Shown: positions 30,750-42,027, counted from the first letter of the stretch. The stretch: DNA of 64,000 nucleotides from Aquarana catesbeiana (GCF_042186555.1 NC_133324.1:135769577-135833576), one strand, 5' to 3'. Notes: generated from the sequence alone by a model not told the origin. Made by a program: numbers and translations.

Positions 30750-31375
30750 GCTGCCTCAAATATTTCTGCAATATGTAATCCCAGACAGGGTCAATGATGA
30801 GATGAGATCAGGGATCTGTGGGGGCCAAATCATCACTTCCAGGACTCCTTGTTCTTCTTTGTGTTGAAGATAGTTCTTAATGACATTGGCTATATGTTCG
30901 GGGTCGTTGTTCGGCTGCAGAATAAATTTGGCGCCAATCACACACCTCCCTGATGGTATGATGGATAAGTATCTGCCTGTATTACTTAGCATTAAGGACA
31001 CCATCAATCCTGACCAAATCTCCAACTCCATTTGCAGAAATGCAGCCCCAAACTTGCAATTAACTTCCACCATGCTCGCTTGCAGACACTCATTATTCAG
31101 CCCTTCGACGAACAAACTGTCTCCTGCTACAGCCAAATATTTCAAATTTTGACTCATCAGTCCAGAGCACCTGCAATTTTTCTGCACCCCAATTCCTATA
31201 TTTTCATGCATAGTTGTGTTGCTTAGCCTTGTTATCACATTGGAGGTATGGGTTTATGACTGCAATTCCTCCATGAAAACCACTTCTGGCCAGACTTCTC
31301 CAGACAGTAGATGGGTATACCTGGGTTCCACTGGTTTCAGCCAGGTCTGTGCTGATGGCACTGCGGGACATCTTG
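30750..31375 (-). pseudogene. Tc1-like transposase fragment (DDE core)
   Basis: The 160-codon minus-strand frame (30756-31238) contains KFILQPNNDPEHIANVIKNY, where the family norm is the catalytic DNDPKH, so the second Asp appears changed to Asn. KEEQGVLEVMIWPPQIPDL follows, the stretch before the third acidic residue. The remainder continues in shifted frames and, beyond the CR1-like insertion, at 31747-32000. The enzyme is inactive. Confidence 0.8.
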
Positions 31376-31387
31376 CAATTTTGAAGG

Positions 31388-31740
31388 CATTTTACAAATA
31401 TCTCAATGGTGATCCCAGCATGGGAAAGAAAAAACTATTCAGTCTCAGGGAGTGTAAGGGGACACAGGGCCACACAATGAGATTGGAGGAGAAGCGGTTT
31501 AACCTTAAACTGTGCAGGAGGTTTTTCACTGTCAGGGTAATAAGGCTGTGGAGTTCTTTTCCACAATTGGTGATGGCAGCGGGGAGTAAGAATATTTTTA
31601 AAAGGCTCTTGGATGTGCATCTTAAAGAACACAACATATAGGGATATGGGAAATAATTATAGACACTGACACACATACACCTACACAGGTTGAACTGGAT
31701 GGACTATTGTCTTTATTCAACCTTACCTACTATGTAACTA
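31388..31740 (+). mobile_element. 5'-truncated CR1/L2-like LINE 3' end
   Basis: Encodes the conserved ORF2 tail of the CR1/L2 group on the plus strand: YKYLNGDPSMGKKKLFSLRE, RRFFTVRVIRLWSSFPQ, FKRLLDVHLKEHN, then a stop. The 3' end is ...TACTATGTAACTATG, as usual for such elements. A short TGAAGG flanks both sides (31382-31387, 31741-31746). It sits within the Tc1 element. Confidence 0.8.
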
Positions 31741-32189
31741 TGAAGGGAAAAATGATGTGTCTTTCATCTGCTGTATTAAGTTTCCTTTGCCAACCACTGC
31801 ATCTACGGTCCCCAGCGTTTCCTGTTTCTTTGTGCCTCTTCATAAGAGCTTAAATGGCATATCTTAAAACTCCAGTTTGACTGATAATCTTTGCCTGGGA
31901 GAGACATTGCTGATGCAATATAATTACCTTTTATCTTGTTGCTGTGCTCAGTCTTGCCATGGTGTATTTCCTGGGACATGAAACTGTCTTCCACAAACTT
32001 TCCTTAGTAGCAGTGTTTGGCTGTTCCTCACTCAGTTTCAAGCCTCCTACACAGTTGTTTCTGCTTCAGTTAATGACTGTGTATCAACCTACATATGAAA
32101 TTGATGATCATTAGCACCCGCTTGGTATAATTGTTTAAGCATACACCTGATTCTAATTCTACAAAATCCCTGACTTTGTGCAAGGGTGC

Positions 32190-32443
32190 AAAGTATGCAA
32201 GTGTAAGACTTGATGCTGGCTTGAAACCAAGGGGGTTGTCAGGGGTCAGGCTTCGGGGACCAGTAGCTATAGCAGTAGAGAAACTCCCATTGACTAGCAG
32301 GATAGGTATACAATTAGGTCAACCTGGTAGGTGTGGCAGGCTCACTCAAGGTGCGGAGCCTAAGTACTAACCAGTGTTCACCAGAGCTCCTGATGGTGGA
32401 GATGGGTTTTGCTGCATGTTAGTACCAGGCCATGGTCCTCAGT
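32190..32443. other. unassigned non-coding sequence
   Basis: No motif, terminal repeat or tandem repeat recognised between the Tc1 end and the promoter-like unit. Confidence 0.4.
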
Positions 32444-32737
32444 AGGGATGAGCTTCGAGTTCGAGTCGAACCCATGTTCGACTTGAACATCGCCTGTTCG
32501 ACCTTTCATTGAATTGCGAACGTTATGGGCCGTTTGCGCCAAATTCGAGTGGTGCATCACGGCCCATAATTCACTGCGGCATCGCAGTGCATTGCTGGCT
32601 GATGATTGGTCAAGCATGCACTATGACAAGCATGCTTGGGCAATCACAGCGCTGTCTGTACAGAGAGCTGTAACTGGCCAAAGCCAAGGGTGGCTTTGGC
32701 CAATTATGGCTCAGGGGGTTTAGTACATGCCCCACAC

Positions 32738-32746
32738 TTTATAAGG
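32738..32746 (+). promoter_or_regulatory. TATA-like box TTTATAAGG
   Basis: TTTATAAGG is preceded by the paired half-sites GGCCAAAGCCAAGG/GGCTTTGGCCAA (32675-32703) and followed about 30 bp later by GTGTAGTGTGTTGCGATGGCG. The arrangement looks like a Pol II core promoter for the downstream array/ORF unit. Inferred from sequence only. Confidence 0.45.
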
Positions 32747-32870
32747 CCACCTGCGTGGCGGCCTTGTGTAGTGTGTTGCGATGGCGGAGAGATAGACAGA
32801 GAGACAGTGTCATTTGATTTAATTTAGAAAGAGTAGGCAGGCGAGTCAGTTAGCTGCACTTACAGTGTAT

Positions 32871-32872
<2 letters not shown>

Positions 32873-32912
<40 letters not shown>

Positions 32913-32922
32913 TCCTAGGTGT

Positions 32923-32981
<59 letters not shown>

Positions 32982-32983
32982 TA
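32873..32983. repeat. (TA)n microsatellite with a short interruption
   Basis: Alternating TA runs are interrupted by GCATCCTAGGTGTTG (32909-32923). Long open frames of YIYIYI type on both strands are artefacts. Confidence 0.98.
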
Positions 32984-33044
32984 TATTCAGTTTAGCTAGA
33001 TCCGTTCCTGTTATTCTCTTCCTACTGACCGGCAGGCAGGTGTT

Positions 33045-35416
33045 TTTACAGTATTTACAGCTACCTGAAGAAAATTGCTGGTGTTCTTCTGATCCTATTA
33101 GTACCACAGGCAGGCAGCTACAGTATTTACAGTTAGTGTACTGTGTCCTCTGTACAGTGTGCACCTAAAGCTACCTGAAGAAAATTGCTGGTGTTCTTCT
33201 GATCCTATTAGTACCACAGGCAGGCAGCTGCAGTATTTACAGTTAGTGTAGTGTGTCCTCTGCACAGTGTGCACCTAAAGCTACCTGGAGACAATTGCTG
33301 TTGTTCTGCTCCTATTAATACCACAGGCAGGCAGCTACAGCATTTACAGTTAGTGTAGTGCGTCCTCTGCACAGTGCGCACCTAAAGCTACCTGAAGAAA
33401 ATTGGTGGTGTTCTTCTGATCCTATATTAATACCACAGGCAGGCAGCTGCAGTATTTACAGTTAGTGTACTGTGTCCTCTGCACAGTGTGCACCTAAAGC
33501 TACCTGAAGAAAATTGGTGGTGTTCTGATCCTATTAGTACCACAGGCAGGCAGCTACAGTATTTATAGTTAGTGTACTGTGTCCTCTGCACAATGTGCAC
33601 CTAAAGCTATCTGAAGACAATTGCTGTTGTTCTGATCCTGTTAATACCACAGGCAGGCATCTGCAGTATTTACAGTTAGTGTACTGTGTCCTCTGCACAG
33701 TGTGCACCTAAAGCTACCTGAAGAAAATTGGTGGTGTTCTTCTAAACCTATTAATACCACAGGCAGGCAGCTGCAGTATTTACAGTTAGTGTACTGTGTC
33801 CTCTGCACAGTGTGCACCTAAAGCTACCTGAAGAAAATTGGTGGTGTTCTGATCCTATTAGTACCACAGGCAGGCAGCTGCAGTATTTACAGTTAGTGTA
33901 GTGCGTCCTCTACACAGTGTGCACCTGAAGCTACCTGAAGACAATCGCTGTTGTTCTGATCCTATTAATACCACAGGCAGGCAGCTGCAGTATTTACAGT
34001 TAGTGTAGTGCGTCCTCTGCACAGTGTGCACCTAAAGCTACCTGAAGACAATCGCTGTTGTTCTGATCCTATTAATACCACAGGCAGGCAGCTGCAGTAT
34101 TTACAGTTAGTGTAGTGCGTCCTCTGCACAGTGTGCACCTAAAGCTACCTGAAGACAATTGCTGTTGTTCTGATCCTATTAATACCACAGGCAGGCAGCT
34201 GCAGTATTTACGGTTAGTGTACTGTGTCCTCTGCACAGTGTGCACCTAAAGCTACCTGAAGAAAATTGCTGGTGTTCTTCTGATCCTATTAATACCACAG
34301 GCAGGCAGCTGCAGTATTTACGGTTAGTGTACTGTGTCCTCTGCACAGTGTGCACCTAAAGCTACCTGAAGAAAATTGCTGGTGTTCTTCTGTTCCTATT
34401 AGTACCACAGGCAGGCAGCTGCAGTATTTACAGTTAGTGTACTGTGTCCTCTGCACAGTGTGCACCTAAAGCTACCTGAAGAAAATTGGTGGTGTTCTTC
34501 TAAACCTATTAATACCACAGGCAGGCAGCTGCAGTATTTACAGTTAGTGTACTGTGTCCTCTGCACAGTGTGCACCTAAAGCTACCTGAAGAAAATTGGT
34601 GGTGTTCTTGTGATCCTATTAGTACCACAGGCAGGCAGCTGCAGAATTTACAGTTAGTGTACTGCATCCTCTGCACAGTGTGCGCCTAAAGCTACCTGAA
34701 GACAATTGCTATTGTTCTGATCCTATTAATACCACAGGCAGGCAGCTGCAGTATTTACAGTTAGTGTACTGTGTCCTCTGCACAGTGTGCACCTAAAGCT
34801 ACCTGAAGAAAATTGCTGGTGTTCTTCTGTTCCTATTAGTACCACAGGCAGCAGCTGCAGTATTTACAGTTAGTGTACTGTGTCCTCTGCACAGTGTGCA
34901 CCTAAAGCTACCTGAAGAAAATTGGTGGTGTTCTTCTAAACCTATTAATACCACAGGCAGGCAGCTGCAGTATTTACAGTTAGTGTACTGTGTCCTCTGC
35001 TCAGTGTGCACCTAAAACTACCCAAAGACAATTGCTGTTGCTCTGATCCTATTATTACCACAGGCAGGCAGCTGCAGTATTTACAGTTAGTGTACTGTGT
35101 CTTCTGCACAGTGTGCACCTAAAGCTACCTGAAGAAAATTGGTGGTCTTCTTCTAATCCTATTAGTACCACAGGCAGGCAGCTGCAGTATTTACAGTTAG
35201 TGTACTGTGTCCTCTGCACAGTGTGCACCTAAAGCTACCTGAAGAAAATTGGTGGTGTTCTTCTGATCCTATTAGTACAACAGGCAGGCAGCTGCAGTAT
35301 TTACAGTTAGTGTACTGTGTCCTCTGCACAGTGTGCACCTAAAGCTACCTGAAGAAAATTGCTGGTGTTCTTCTGATCTTATTAGTACCACAGGCAGGCA
35401 GCTGCAGTATTTACAG
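33045..35416 (+). repeat. satellite array, ~22 monomers of about 104-113 bp
   Basis: The monomer reads GCAGTATTTACAGTTAGTGT, then CTGTGTCCTCTGCACAGTGTG, CACCTAAAGCTACCTGAAGA, AAATTGCTGGTGTTCTTCTG and ATCCTATTAGTACCACAGGC, ending in AGGCAGCT. Subtypes alternate (GACAATTGCTGTTGTTCTG against GAAAATTGGTGGTGTTCTTC), hinting at higher-order units. One further monomer follows the MITE at 35871-35960. Confidence 0.95.
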
Positions 35417-35419
35417 TTA

Positions 35420-35867
35420 TATATAAAATTTTATCTCCTGCTCTCCAACTTTGTGTGTCGGAAAATCCGATGGAAAATATCCGTTCGGAGCGTGTTGTCG
35501 GAAATTCCGACCGTGTGTGGGCTCCATCGGACATTTTCCATCGGATTTTCCGACACACAAAGTTGGAGAGCAGGAGATAAAATTTTCCGACAACAAAATC
35601 CGTTGTCGGAAATTCCAATCGTGTGTACACAAATCCGACGGACAAAGTGCCACGCATGCTCAGAATAAATAAAGAGATGAAAGCTATTGGCCACTGCCCC
35701 GTTTATAGTCCCGACGTACGTGTTTTACGTCACCGCGTTTAGAACGATCGGATTTTCCGACAACTTTTTGTGTATGCAAGACAAGTTTGAGGCAACATCT
35801 GTCGGAAAAAATCCTAGGATTTTGTTGTCGGAATGTCCGAACAAAGTCCGACCGTGTGTACGCCCTA
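35420..35867. mobile_element. MITE inserted in the satellite array (TTA target)
   Basis: Flanked by TTA on both sides (35417-35419, 35868-35870) within an otherwise continuous monomer. The right end is GTCCGACCGTGTGTACGCCC, matching the TIRs of the MITEs at 37990 and 42620. The left end (TATATAAAATTTTATCTCC) does not match that TIR. Instead a roughly 48-bp palindrome (35431-35478 against 35536-35583) occupies the left part, suggesting a rearranged left terminus. Confidence 0.7.
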
Positions 35868-36039
35868 TTAGTGTACTGTGTCCTCTGCACAGTGTGCACC
35901 TAAAGCTACCTGAAGACAATTGCTGGTGTTCTCATACTAATAATACTACAGGCAGGCAGTTGATTCTGCTAGCTGCAGTATCAGTATATATATATACATC
36001 CCAGCTTTGTGCAGCTACATCTCACTGCAGGCTATTAGT

Positions 36040-36596
36040 ATGTCTGGAAGGCCAACAAGGAGAGGCAGACAGTCACAAGCCAATAAAAGAGGGCAAGCAG
36101 GCTCTGTGTCTAGAGGCAACAGTGCTGGTCATGGAGACGGTGCATCCTCATCAGCACGTGGCCGTGGAACACGCTTTTCCTTTTTGCGGCAGCTGTCCGT
36201 GTTGAGCCGCAACATGCGGAAGACTTGGTAGAGTGGATGACCAAGCCGTCCTCATCCTCCTCATCCTCTCTCACCCAGGCTCAGGGTACTTTGTCTGGCA
36301 AAGCAGCAGCCAACGCGGCCTCTTCCCTTGGCTCAATGGCATCAGTCACTCCTTCCCTAGCCCCACCATGTCCTCCTGAGGAGTCCCCCGAACTGTTTGA
36401 CCACAGTGTTGGGTACATGCTCCAGGAGGATGCCCAGCGTTTTGAAGGCTCCGATGATGGTACCCAGCTAGAGGAAGGCAGTAATGTGAGCCCAGAGAGA
36501 GGGGGTGCCCAAGAGGGACAGCAATCTGGCAGTCATGTTATGATGATTGGGACAGGTACCCAATCATGTGTCCGCTGTGACAGCCAATCACAGTGA
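36040..36596 (+). pseudogene. unrecognised basic/Ser-rich ORF start, frameshifted and truncated
   Basis: The ATG at 36040 opens MSGRPTRRGRQSQANKRG..., Arg/Gly/Ser-rich, stopping at 36229-36231. The adjacent frame then continues with VEWMTKPSSSSSSSLTQAQG, LFDHSVGYMLQEDAQRFEGS and an acidic stretch to a stop at 36596. Reading across the frames gives a low-complexity N-terminal region followed by an acidic one; no domain was recognised. It follows the tandem array directly, so it is probably the N-terminus of a transposon-encoded protein. Confidence 0.5.
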
Positions 36597-36600
36597 TCAT

Positions 36601-36900
36601 GTGATCGGGAAGTCCATGCTAACCCCTAACCCCTCCGCCTTAAGACCCAGGTAAAAGACTGCAGCAGGTGGGCAGGCAGGGGTTGAAAAAGAACGCCAGC
36701 TACTTAGCCAAAACAGTTTCCTACCCAAAACAACAAATGCATTGTGCATGTAAATGAATCACAACTCCACTATCAGTTTTACCACTATTTGATGATAACG
36801 TTAAACAGGGCAAATAGAGATGGTGAATTTCCCTAGAGGGGGCCACATGCAAGGATAAAACCTGACAGGTCTTTTGCTTTGGTGTCTAGTAAGGTCACAT
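36601..36900. other. unassigned non-coding sequence
   Basis: No recognised feature between the truncated ORF unit and the LTR-like sequence. Confidence 0.4.
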
Positions 36901-37095
36901 TGTAATAAAGCAAGGAAGCTTAGACCTCTGCAATGTATTAATGTGCTTTTGCTAAATGAAAAATGCTGTACAAACAAAACTATTACAATTATAGAAATTC
37001 AAGACTGCCAAATATACCTATAACAAGCAAAATGCTAGTCACTTAGCAGAAACTATGGTCTGTAAACAGCATAAATACCCTTAAAAGTTCCTTTA

Positions 37096-37520
37096 AGCGG
37101 AGCTCAAGCCCCCCCTCCAAAAATTAAAAGTCAGCAGCTACAAATACTGTAGCTGCTGACTTTTAATATTAGGACACTTACCTGTCCAGGGGTCCCGCGA
37201 TGTCGGTACCCCAACCGATTTTCAAATCGGCTCTTGGGTGCGGCTGCCGCCATTCGTTACAAGGGAAACCGGCAGTGAAGCCTTCACAGCCAGTTACCTA
37301 CTGTGCATGCGCCAAGCGCGCTGCGCTTTCTGAATGGCTCAGAAGTGGGGAAAGGAGGAGGGGGCTGCACTCCCTGCAGCAAGGTCTGTGACAAGGTCTC
37401 CCAGAAGTGGGGATGGGTACCTGTCAAACAGGTACCCACTCCCCCTGAATGGTGCCAAATGTGGCACCTGAGGAGGGGGGGCAAACAAGCGGAGCTTACC
37501 CTTTTCGTAGGAGCTCCGCT
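37096..37520. mobile_element. Harbinger-type MITE with AGCGGAGCTC ends
   Basis: The AGCGGAGCTC left end and GAGCTCCGCT right end are inverted and flanked by TTA (37093-37095, 37521-37523). It is 425 bp. An internal hairpin AAAAGTCAGCAGCTAC/GTAGCTGCTGACTTTT lies at about 37125-37166. No transposase. Confidence 0.8.
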
Positions 37521-37989
37521 TTACCTCAGGTTAGAGGGGGTTCATTATCTCCGTAGGCAACGAGGATCCCAGGCTTAATCTATAAGCAGTTGCTGGAGAT
37601 CAGGCAAAAGCGTCCTCTGGTATAGCTTCTTCTGGCTGTACAGACCTTGCTTGGTGTTAAGTCATTATAGAGTCCCCCTATCAGCTTATGCCATTGCCAT
37701 TTTATTTGGAGAGTTTACCACCCCTACATGGGCGTGGCCCCTTTTGTAATACTGCAAATTCTCATCTCCCCCTGAGATGGCACTTTGGTATCACACATAC
37801 CATAGGTCATACATCTCAGAAGGTCAAACTATTGTTAACCAATAACCATTGATTAACTTGACTTGTTGGTTTCAGTTACATAGCCCAACATACAATAATA
37901 TCTACGCTCCCATTGTTTGAGGGCAGCTTGTATAATTTTTTTGAGAAGTCCATTCAAACATTCAAATGTAACCTGATTTCTGTTTCTAA

Positions 37990-39236
37990 TGCCGCGTACA
38001 CACGGTCGGACTTTCCAGCATACTTGGTCCGGCGGACCAGAGTGTGCCGGACAATCCGCCCGTGTGTGGGCGGCGGCGGACTTTTCCGGCGGACTTCTTC
38101 CCAAAAGCCCGCCGGACCTAGATTTGAAGAAAGTTTCAAATCTTTCCGTCGGACTCAGTTTCGGGCGGAAAGTCCGCTCGTGTGTGTGCTGGTCCGACGG
38201 AAAGCCCGCTCGTGTGTAGGCTGGTCCGACAGACCAAATACGACACGAGGGCAGGGTATTGCATCTCGCGCTCGCTGCAATAGGAAAAACAAATCTTCCT
38301 ATTGCGGCGAGCGCGGGGCATACCAGGCCCTTAGGTCTGGTATGGATTATAAAGGGAACCCCGCTACGCCGAAAAAACGGCGTGGGGTCCCCCTAAAATC
38401 CATACCAGACCCCGATCCGAGCACGCAGCCTGGCCGGTCAGGAAAGGGGGTGGGGACGAGCGAGCGCCCCCCCCCTCCTGAACCGTACCAGGCCGCATGC
38501 CCTCAACATGGGGGGTGGGTGCTTTGGTGGAGGGGGGCGCCCTGCGCCCCCCCCCCAAAGCACCTTGTCCCCATGTTGATGAGGACAAGGGCCTCTTCCC
38601 GACAACCCTGGCCGTTGGTTGTCGGGGTCTGCGGGCGGGGGCTTATCGGAATCTGGGAGCCCCCTTTAATAAGGGGGCCCCCAGATCCCGGCCCCCCACC
38701 CTATGTAAATGAGTATGGGGTACATGGTACCCCTACCCATTTACCTAGGAAAAAAGTGTAAGTAATAAAACACACTACACAGGTTTTTAAAATATTTTAT
38801 TAAACAGCTCCGGGGGGGGGATCTTCCTCCGGCTTCGGGGGTCTTCTTCCGGCTTCGGGGGTCCCTCCGCTTCATCTTCTCCCGGCATCCGGTTGGTTCT
38901 TCTCCGCTCTCCGGCCTCTTCTCCCGGTGTCGCAGGTCTTCGGCCGGCCCCTCCGCTGTCTTCATGTAGCTCTATTGCCAGCGGAGGTCCGGACTTCTGG
39001 GCTTCTTGGCTTCTTGTCTTCTCTTCTCTTCTCTTCTCTTCCCCCAGATGTTGACACGACGCTCTCTCCGGCTGGACTGGTCTCTGAGGGCTGCGTTGTG
39101 ACTTATATAGGCGGAGACCCCGCCCCCATATGATGTCACAGTCCTTGGGCATGCTGGGACTGTGACGTTTTAGGGGGCGTGGTTGAAAGTGTGCCGGACC
39201 AAGTAGGATAGAAAGTCCGACCGTGTGTACGCGGCA
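37990..39236. mobile_element. Harbinger-type element, 1.25 kb, TIR TGCCGCGTACACACGGTCGG
   Basis: Ends TGCCGCGTACACACGGTCGG and GACCGTGTGTACGCGGCA are flanked by TAA (37987-37989, 39237-39239). It has GC-rich internal sequence with further subterminal GTCCGAC/GTCGGAC repeats, a C/G-run region (38460-38560) and CCGGCTTCGGGGGTCTTC repeats (38825-38860). Long frames such as 37913-38761 have no recognisable transposase motif. It shares its TIR with the elements at 42620 and, at one end, 35867. Confidence 0.85.
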
Positions 39237-39601
39237 TAAGACAAACTACAAAACCGATTATTCGGTACAGTAAAGTCTGAGAATAAAAATCATAAAACAG
39301 ACATATATTTATATCAAACTCAACACAACAGGTGTTCTAATCCCTCTCCACTCTATCCAAAACTAAAAAAAGGTTTTGCCTTTAATTACACATTAATATC
39401 CTCCCTTCTGTTTTACAACAAACAAACAAATGTTTGTTGGCTCCAGCAGCTCACTCCCAATAGGTGCCACAGCCCTAGGTGAAGACACTCACCTGAAGAA
39501 CCGCCACAGTCTATGTGCAACAATTAAGCCATCATTGACTAGGCCCTGCGCCTGGTGCCAGGAGAAAGTTTGTTTTCAACGTACATATACTGGGCCCTTA
39601 A

Positions 39602-40158
39602 TCGCAAAATCACATAACTGTATATGATTTCTTCCATCGGCTCTGGGGCACGTGCACTACAGGAGCCACGTTCCCCCTATGATTGGACACAGCGGGAGCC
39701 AATCAGTAAGTCCACTGGCTGCGATGGCCACCGGTCACCGGCGATCATTCTCTGGGGAGAGAGAACGGCCATCTGCCTATGTAAACAAGGACACCCAGGG
39801 AACACAAATAACCCTTTGATTGCCCCAGATGTTAACCCCTTACCTGCCAGTGTCATTTATGCAGTGACAGTGCATTTTTTTTAGCACTGATCACTGTATT
39901 GGTGTCACTGGACAGCAAAAAGCGTCACTTCGTGTCAGAGTTGTCCGCCTCAATTTCGCAGTCCCTCTAAAACGCAAAAGATAAAAACCACAGAGGTGAT
40001 CAAATACCACCAAAAGAAAGCTCTATTTGTGGGGAAAAAAAGACATTGATTTTATTTGAGTACAGTGTCGCACGACCACGCAATTGTCAGTTAAAACAAC
40101 GTAGTGCCGTATCGCAAAAAAAATGGCCTGGTCAGGAAGGGGGTAAAACCTTCTGGGG
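39602..40158. mobile_element. piggyBac-type MITE (TTAA target)
   Basis: TTAA at 39598-39601 and 40159-40162 bracket a 557-bp non-coding segment. On the minus strand its right part reads CCCCCTTCCTGACCAGGCC, TTTAACTGACAATTGCG, CCACAAATAGAGCTTTCTTT, the same block order as the ends of the large piggyBac (17948-18070 and 24353 onward). The left boundary is less certain. Confidence 0.6.
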
Positions 40159-40257
40159 TTAAAGTGCTCCAGAACCTGCAGCACAAAAATGCAACATGAG
40201 TGCCTTTTTTTCAGTGCAAACCAATGCAGCATGATGGTGTGAACAGAAGCCATAGGA

Positions 40258-40393
40258 CAGTGATGGCAAACCTTGGCACCCCAGATGTTTTGAAACTACA
40301 TTTCCCATGATGCTCCACTATACTGCAGAGTACCAGAGCATCATGGGAAATATAGTTCCAAAACATCTGGGGTGCCAAGGTTTGCCATCACTG
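40258..40393. mobile_element. 136-bp foldback hAT MITE
   Basis: CAGTGATGGCAAACCTTGGC ... GCCAAGGTTTGCCATCACTG arms about 58 bp long form an almost complete hairpin, flanked by the 8-bp duplication CCATAGGA (40250-40257, 40394-40401). No coding capacity. Confidence 0.92.
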
Positions 40394-40401
40394 CCATAGG
40401 A

Positions 40402-40689
40402 TATAAAGCAATTTGCCTTGATCTGGTGTTGGGACTGCATTAGGCAGTGCTGCCCAACATAGACCAATGTTACTGGTGTGAATGAACCTTACACTCAGCA
40501 TGTTTTGATCTATGGGAAACCAAATGTGATGGGGGAGCTGTTGTGATGTAGCTAATTTATTGTGATTTAGTAAAGATATTCATTGAGAAAAAGTACACAA
40601 CCAAGATGTCTTATAACTTATCCAAAAAGAGATTTTATTCTTTGATTTTTTCCTTTTATAAAGTCACTTAATCAATGTTTCTGGCAATG
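40402..40689. other. unassigned sequence before Gypsy copy 2
   Basis: No recognised motif. Gypsy homology begins abruptly around 40690. Confidence 0.4.
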
Positions 40690-41560
40690 CTTTTTCTCAT
40701 GGTCTCTCGGATACCATCAAGGATGAGATAGCAGCCCGAGATATACCTACTGAGCTGGAGAAGTTGATCATGCTTGCCATCTTCATTGACTCCAGACTCA
40801 GAGAAAGACTCTCTTTCAAGGAGCGCTTACTGTAGCCTCCTGTACGTTTGTCTCCGAGCTTTGCAGTCCCACCCGTGCCTCCCTCACCTCCCATGCCTCC
40901 TGGTACCGAGTCGGTCAATGAAGGTGAACCCTTGCACTTGGGTTTCACGGGTCTTTCTGCAGGTGAGAGAACCTTTAGGAGGAGGGAGAGATTGTGCCTT
41001 TATTGTGGCCAGGCGGGCATTTTTTGAAGTCTTGTCCTACCTGTCCAAGGAATGCCTGAACCTTGAGGTCCTGTCACGGACAGACCTTAGGTGGCGTTGT
41101 TTCATCCCCAGTTATCCAGAAGGATAAGCCCCTGGTTTCAGTTACCTTTTCTTGGGCTGAGTCGTCCGTCGAGATACAGGCTCTAATCAACTCTGGGGCT
41201 GCAGGCCTGTTCATTGATGCTGCCTTTGTATTGAAGCATTTGATTCCACTGCGTGACACTCCACTTGCCATTGAGGCTCTTGACGGGAGACCTCTACAGC
41301 CTGCCCATGTGACTCATGAGACGGTTCCATTGTCCATGGCCGTAGGGGCTCTTTACCATAAGATAATCCAATTCCAAGTTATTTCTTCACCTAAGTTTCC
41401 TCTGGTTATTGGTTATCCTTGGTTACAGAGGCACAACCCCTCTTTTGATAGGCGCCGTGCTGAGGTTCTCTCCTGGTCACCACAATGCAGTGAGACAAGC
41501 TTCCAGAAGGTAGCCAAGGTCCTGTGCACCTCTTCACTCTCCTCCCTGCTGTAGGAGTAC
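40690..41560 (+). pseudogene. Gypsy gag 3' part and protease
   Basis: The gag tail carries the proline-rich linker and a damaged zinc knuckle (CLYCGQAG then a frameshift where copy 1 reads HFLKSC). The protease frame 41063-41554 has INSGAAGLFIDAAFVLKH and IGYPWLQRHNPSFD, ending at a stop. The protease runs 53 residues further in one frame than in copy 1, so this copy is less decayed there. Confidence 0.75.
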
Positions 41561-42027
41561 CGCGATTTTAGTGATGCCTTTGACAAAAGGTCAAGCTGGT
41601 AGTTTGCCTCCACACCGGCCGTATGATTGCACAATTGACTTTCAACCTGGTGCCATACCCCCTCGTGGCCGGGTTTACCCTTTGTCGGTCTTGGAGGATA
41701 AAGCCATGGAGGAGTATATTGCAGACGCACTTTCTCAAGGTTTCATCCGCAAATACTTTGTCTCCTGCTGGTGCTGGCTTCTTCTTTGTGAAGAAGAAGA
41801 GTGGTGAACTGAGACCTTGTATTGATTATAGAGGTCTCAATTGTTTCACGATTAAGAATGCCTACCCGATTCTGTTAATTACAGAATTATTTGACCACCT
41901 CAAGGGAGCAACGGTTTTCACAAAGCTTGATTTGAGAGGGGTATGCAATCTCGTGAGGATTAAGGAGGGTAACGAGTGGAAAACTGCGTTTATTACCAAA
42001 ACAGGCCATTATGAGTACCTCATAGTG
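41561..42027 (+). pseudogene. Gypsy reverse transcriptase, N-terminal half
   Basis: Frames carry PPRGRVYPLSVLEDKAMEEY, KKKSGELRPCIDYRGLN, VFTKLDLRG and FITKTGHYEYLIV, then the homology stops at the foreign repeat. The YFDD active site, thumb and the start of RNase H are absent, so the later insertions were accompanied by loss of Gypsy sequence. A frameshift near 41745 separates the two halves. Confidence 0.8.

Larger units (their letters stand above)
30540..32190 (-). mobile_element. Tc1/mariner element, interrupted by a CR1-like tail
   Basis: A decayed transposase fragment lies on the minus strand with Tc1 sequence on both sides. The CR1-like insertion at 31388-31740 splits the copy. The right end near 32155-32180 contains CCCTGACTTTGTGCAAG, a Tc1-like terminal-repeat motif; the matching left terminus was not found, so the left edge is approximate. 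Confidence 0.75.
32444..36600 (+). mobile_element. unclassified repeat unit: promoter-like leader, tandem 5' array, coding start
   Basis: Reading plus strand: a TTCGA-rich start (GCTTCGAGTTCGAGTCGAAC), a TATA-like box (32738), a long (TA)n, about 22 tandem ~110-bp monomers, then an ATG-initiated basic ORF that is cut off near 36590. The order resembles a transposon 5' end with repeated leader units, as in LINE promoter monomers, but no RT or transposase motif is present, so the class is unknown. Confidence 0.5.
36901..39580 (-). mobile_element. diverged relative of the ERV LTR at 53718, split by two MITEs
   Basis: TGTAATAAAGCAAGGAAGCT (36901), AACAAAACTATTACAAT, TATAACAAGCAAAATGC (37020) and TATGGTCTGTAAACAG correspond in order to the ERV LTRs at 53718 and 58807. 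After the first MITE, TATCTACGCTCCCATTGTTTG and TTTGAGAAGTCC continue the alignment. A GTCTGAGAATAAAAATCATA block after the second MITE matches the inner edge of the ERV LTR. Boundaries at the far right are approximate and no coding sequence is seen. Sequence divergence from the ERV copy is clearly higher than between that ERV's own LTRs. Confidence 0.55.

Noticed and set aside
32850..33168. Open frames on both strands across the TA repeat
   Set aside because: Pure YI alternation from a dinucleotide repeat.
33045..35416. CRISPR-like array
   Set aside because: Monomers abut without unique spacers, are ~110 bp and diverge gradually: a satellite in a eukaryotic setting.
37913..38761. 282-codon frame in the GC-rich Harbinger-type element
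   Set aside because: No transposase motif; starts in the flanking LTR sequence and crosses the element border; typical GC-rich chance frame.
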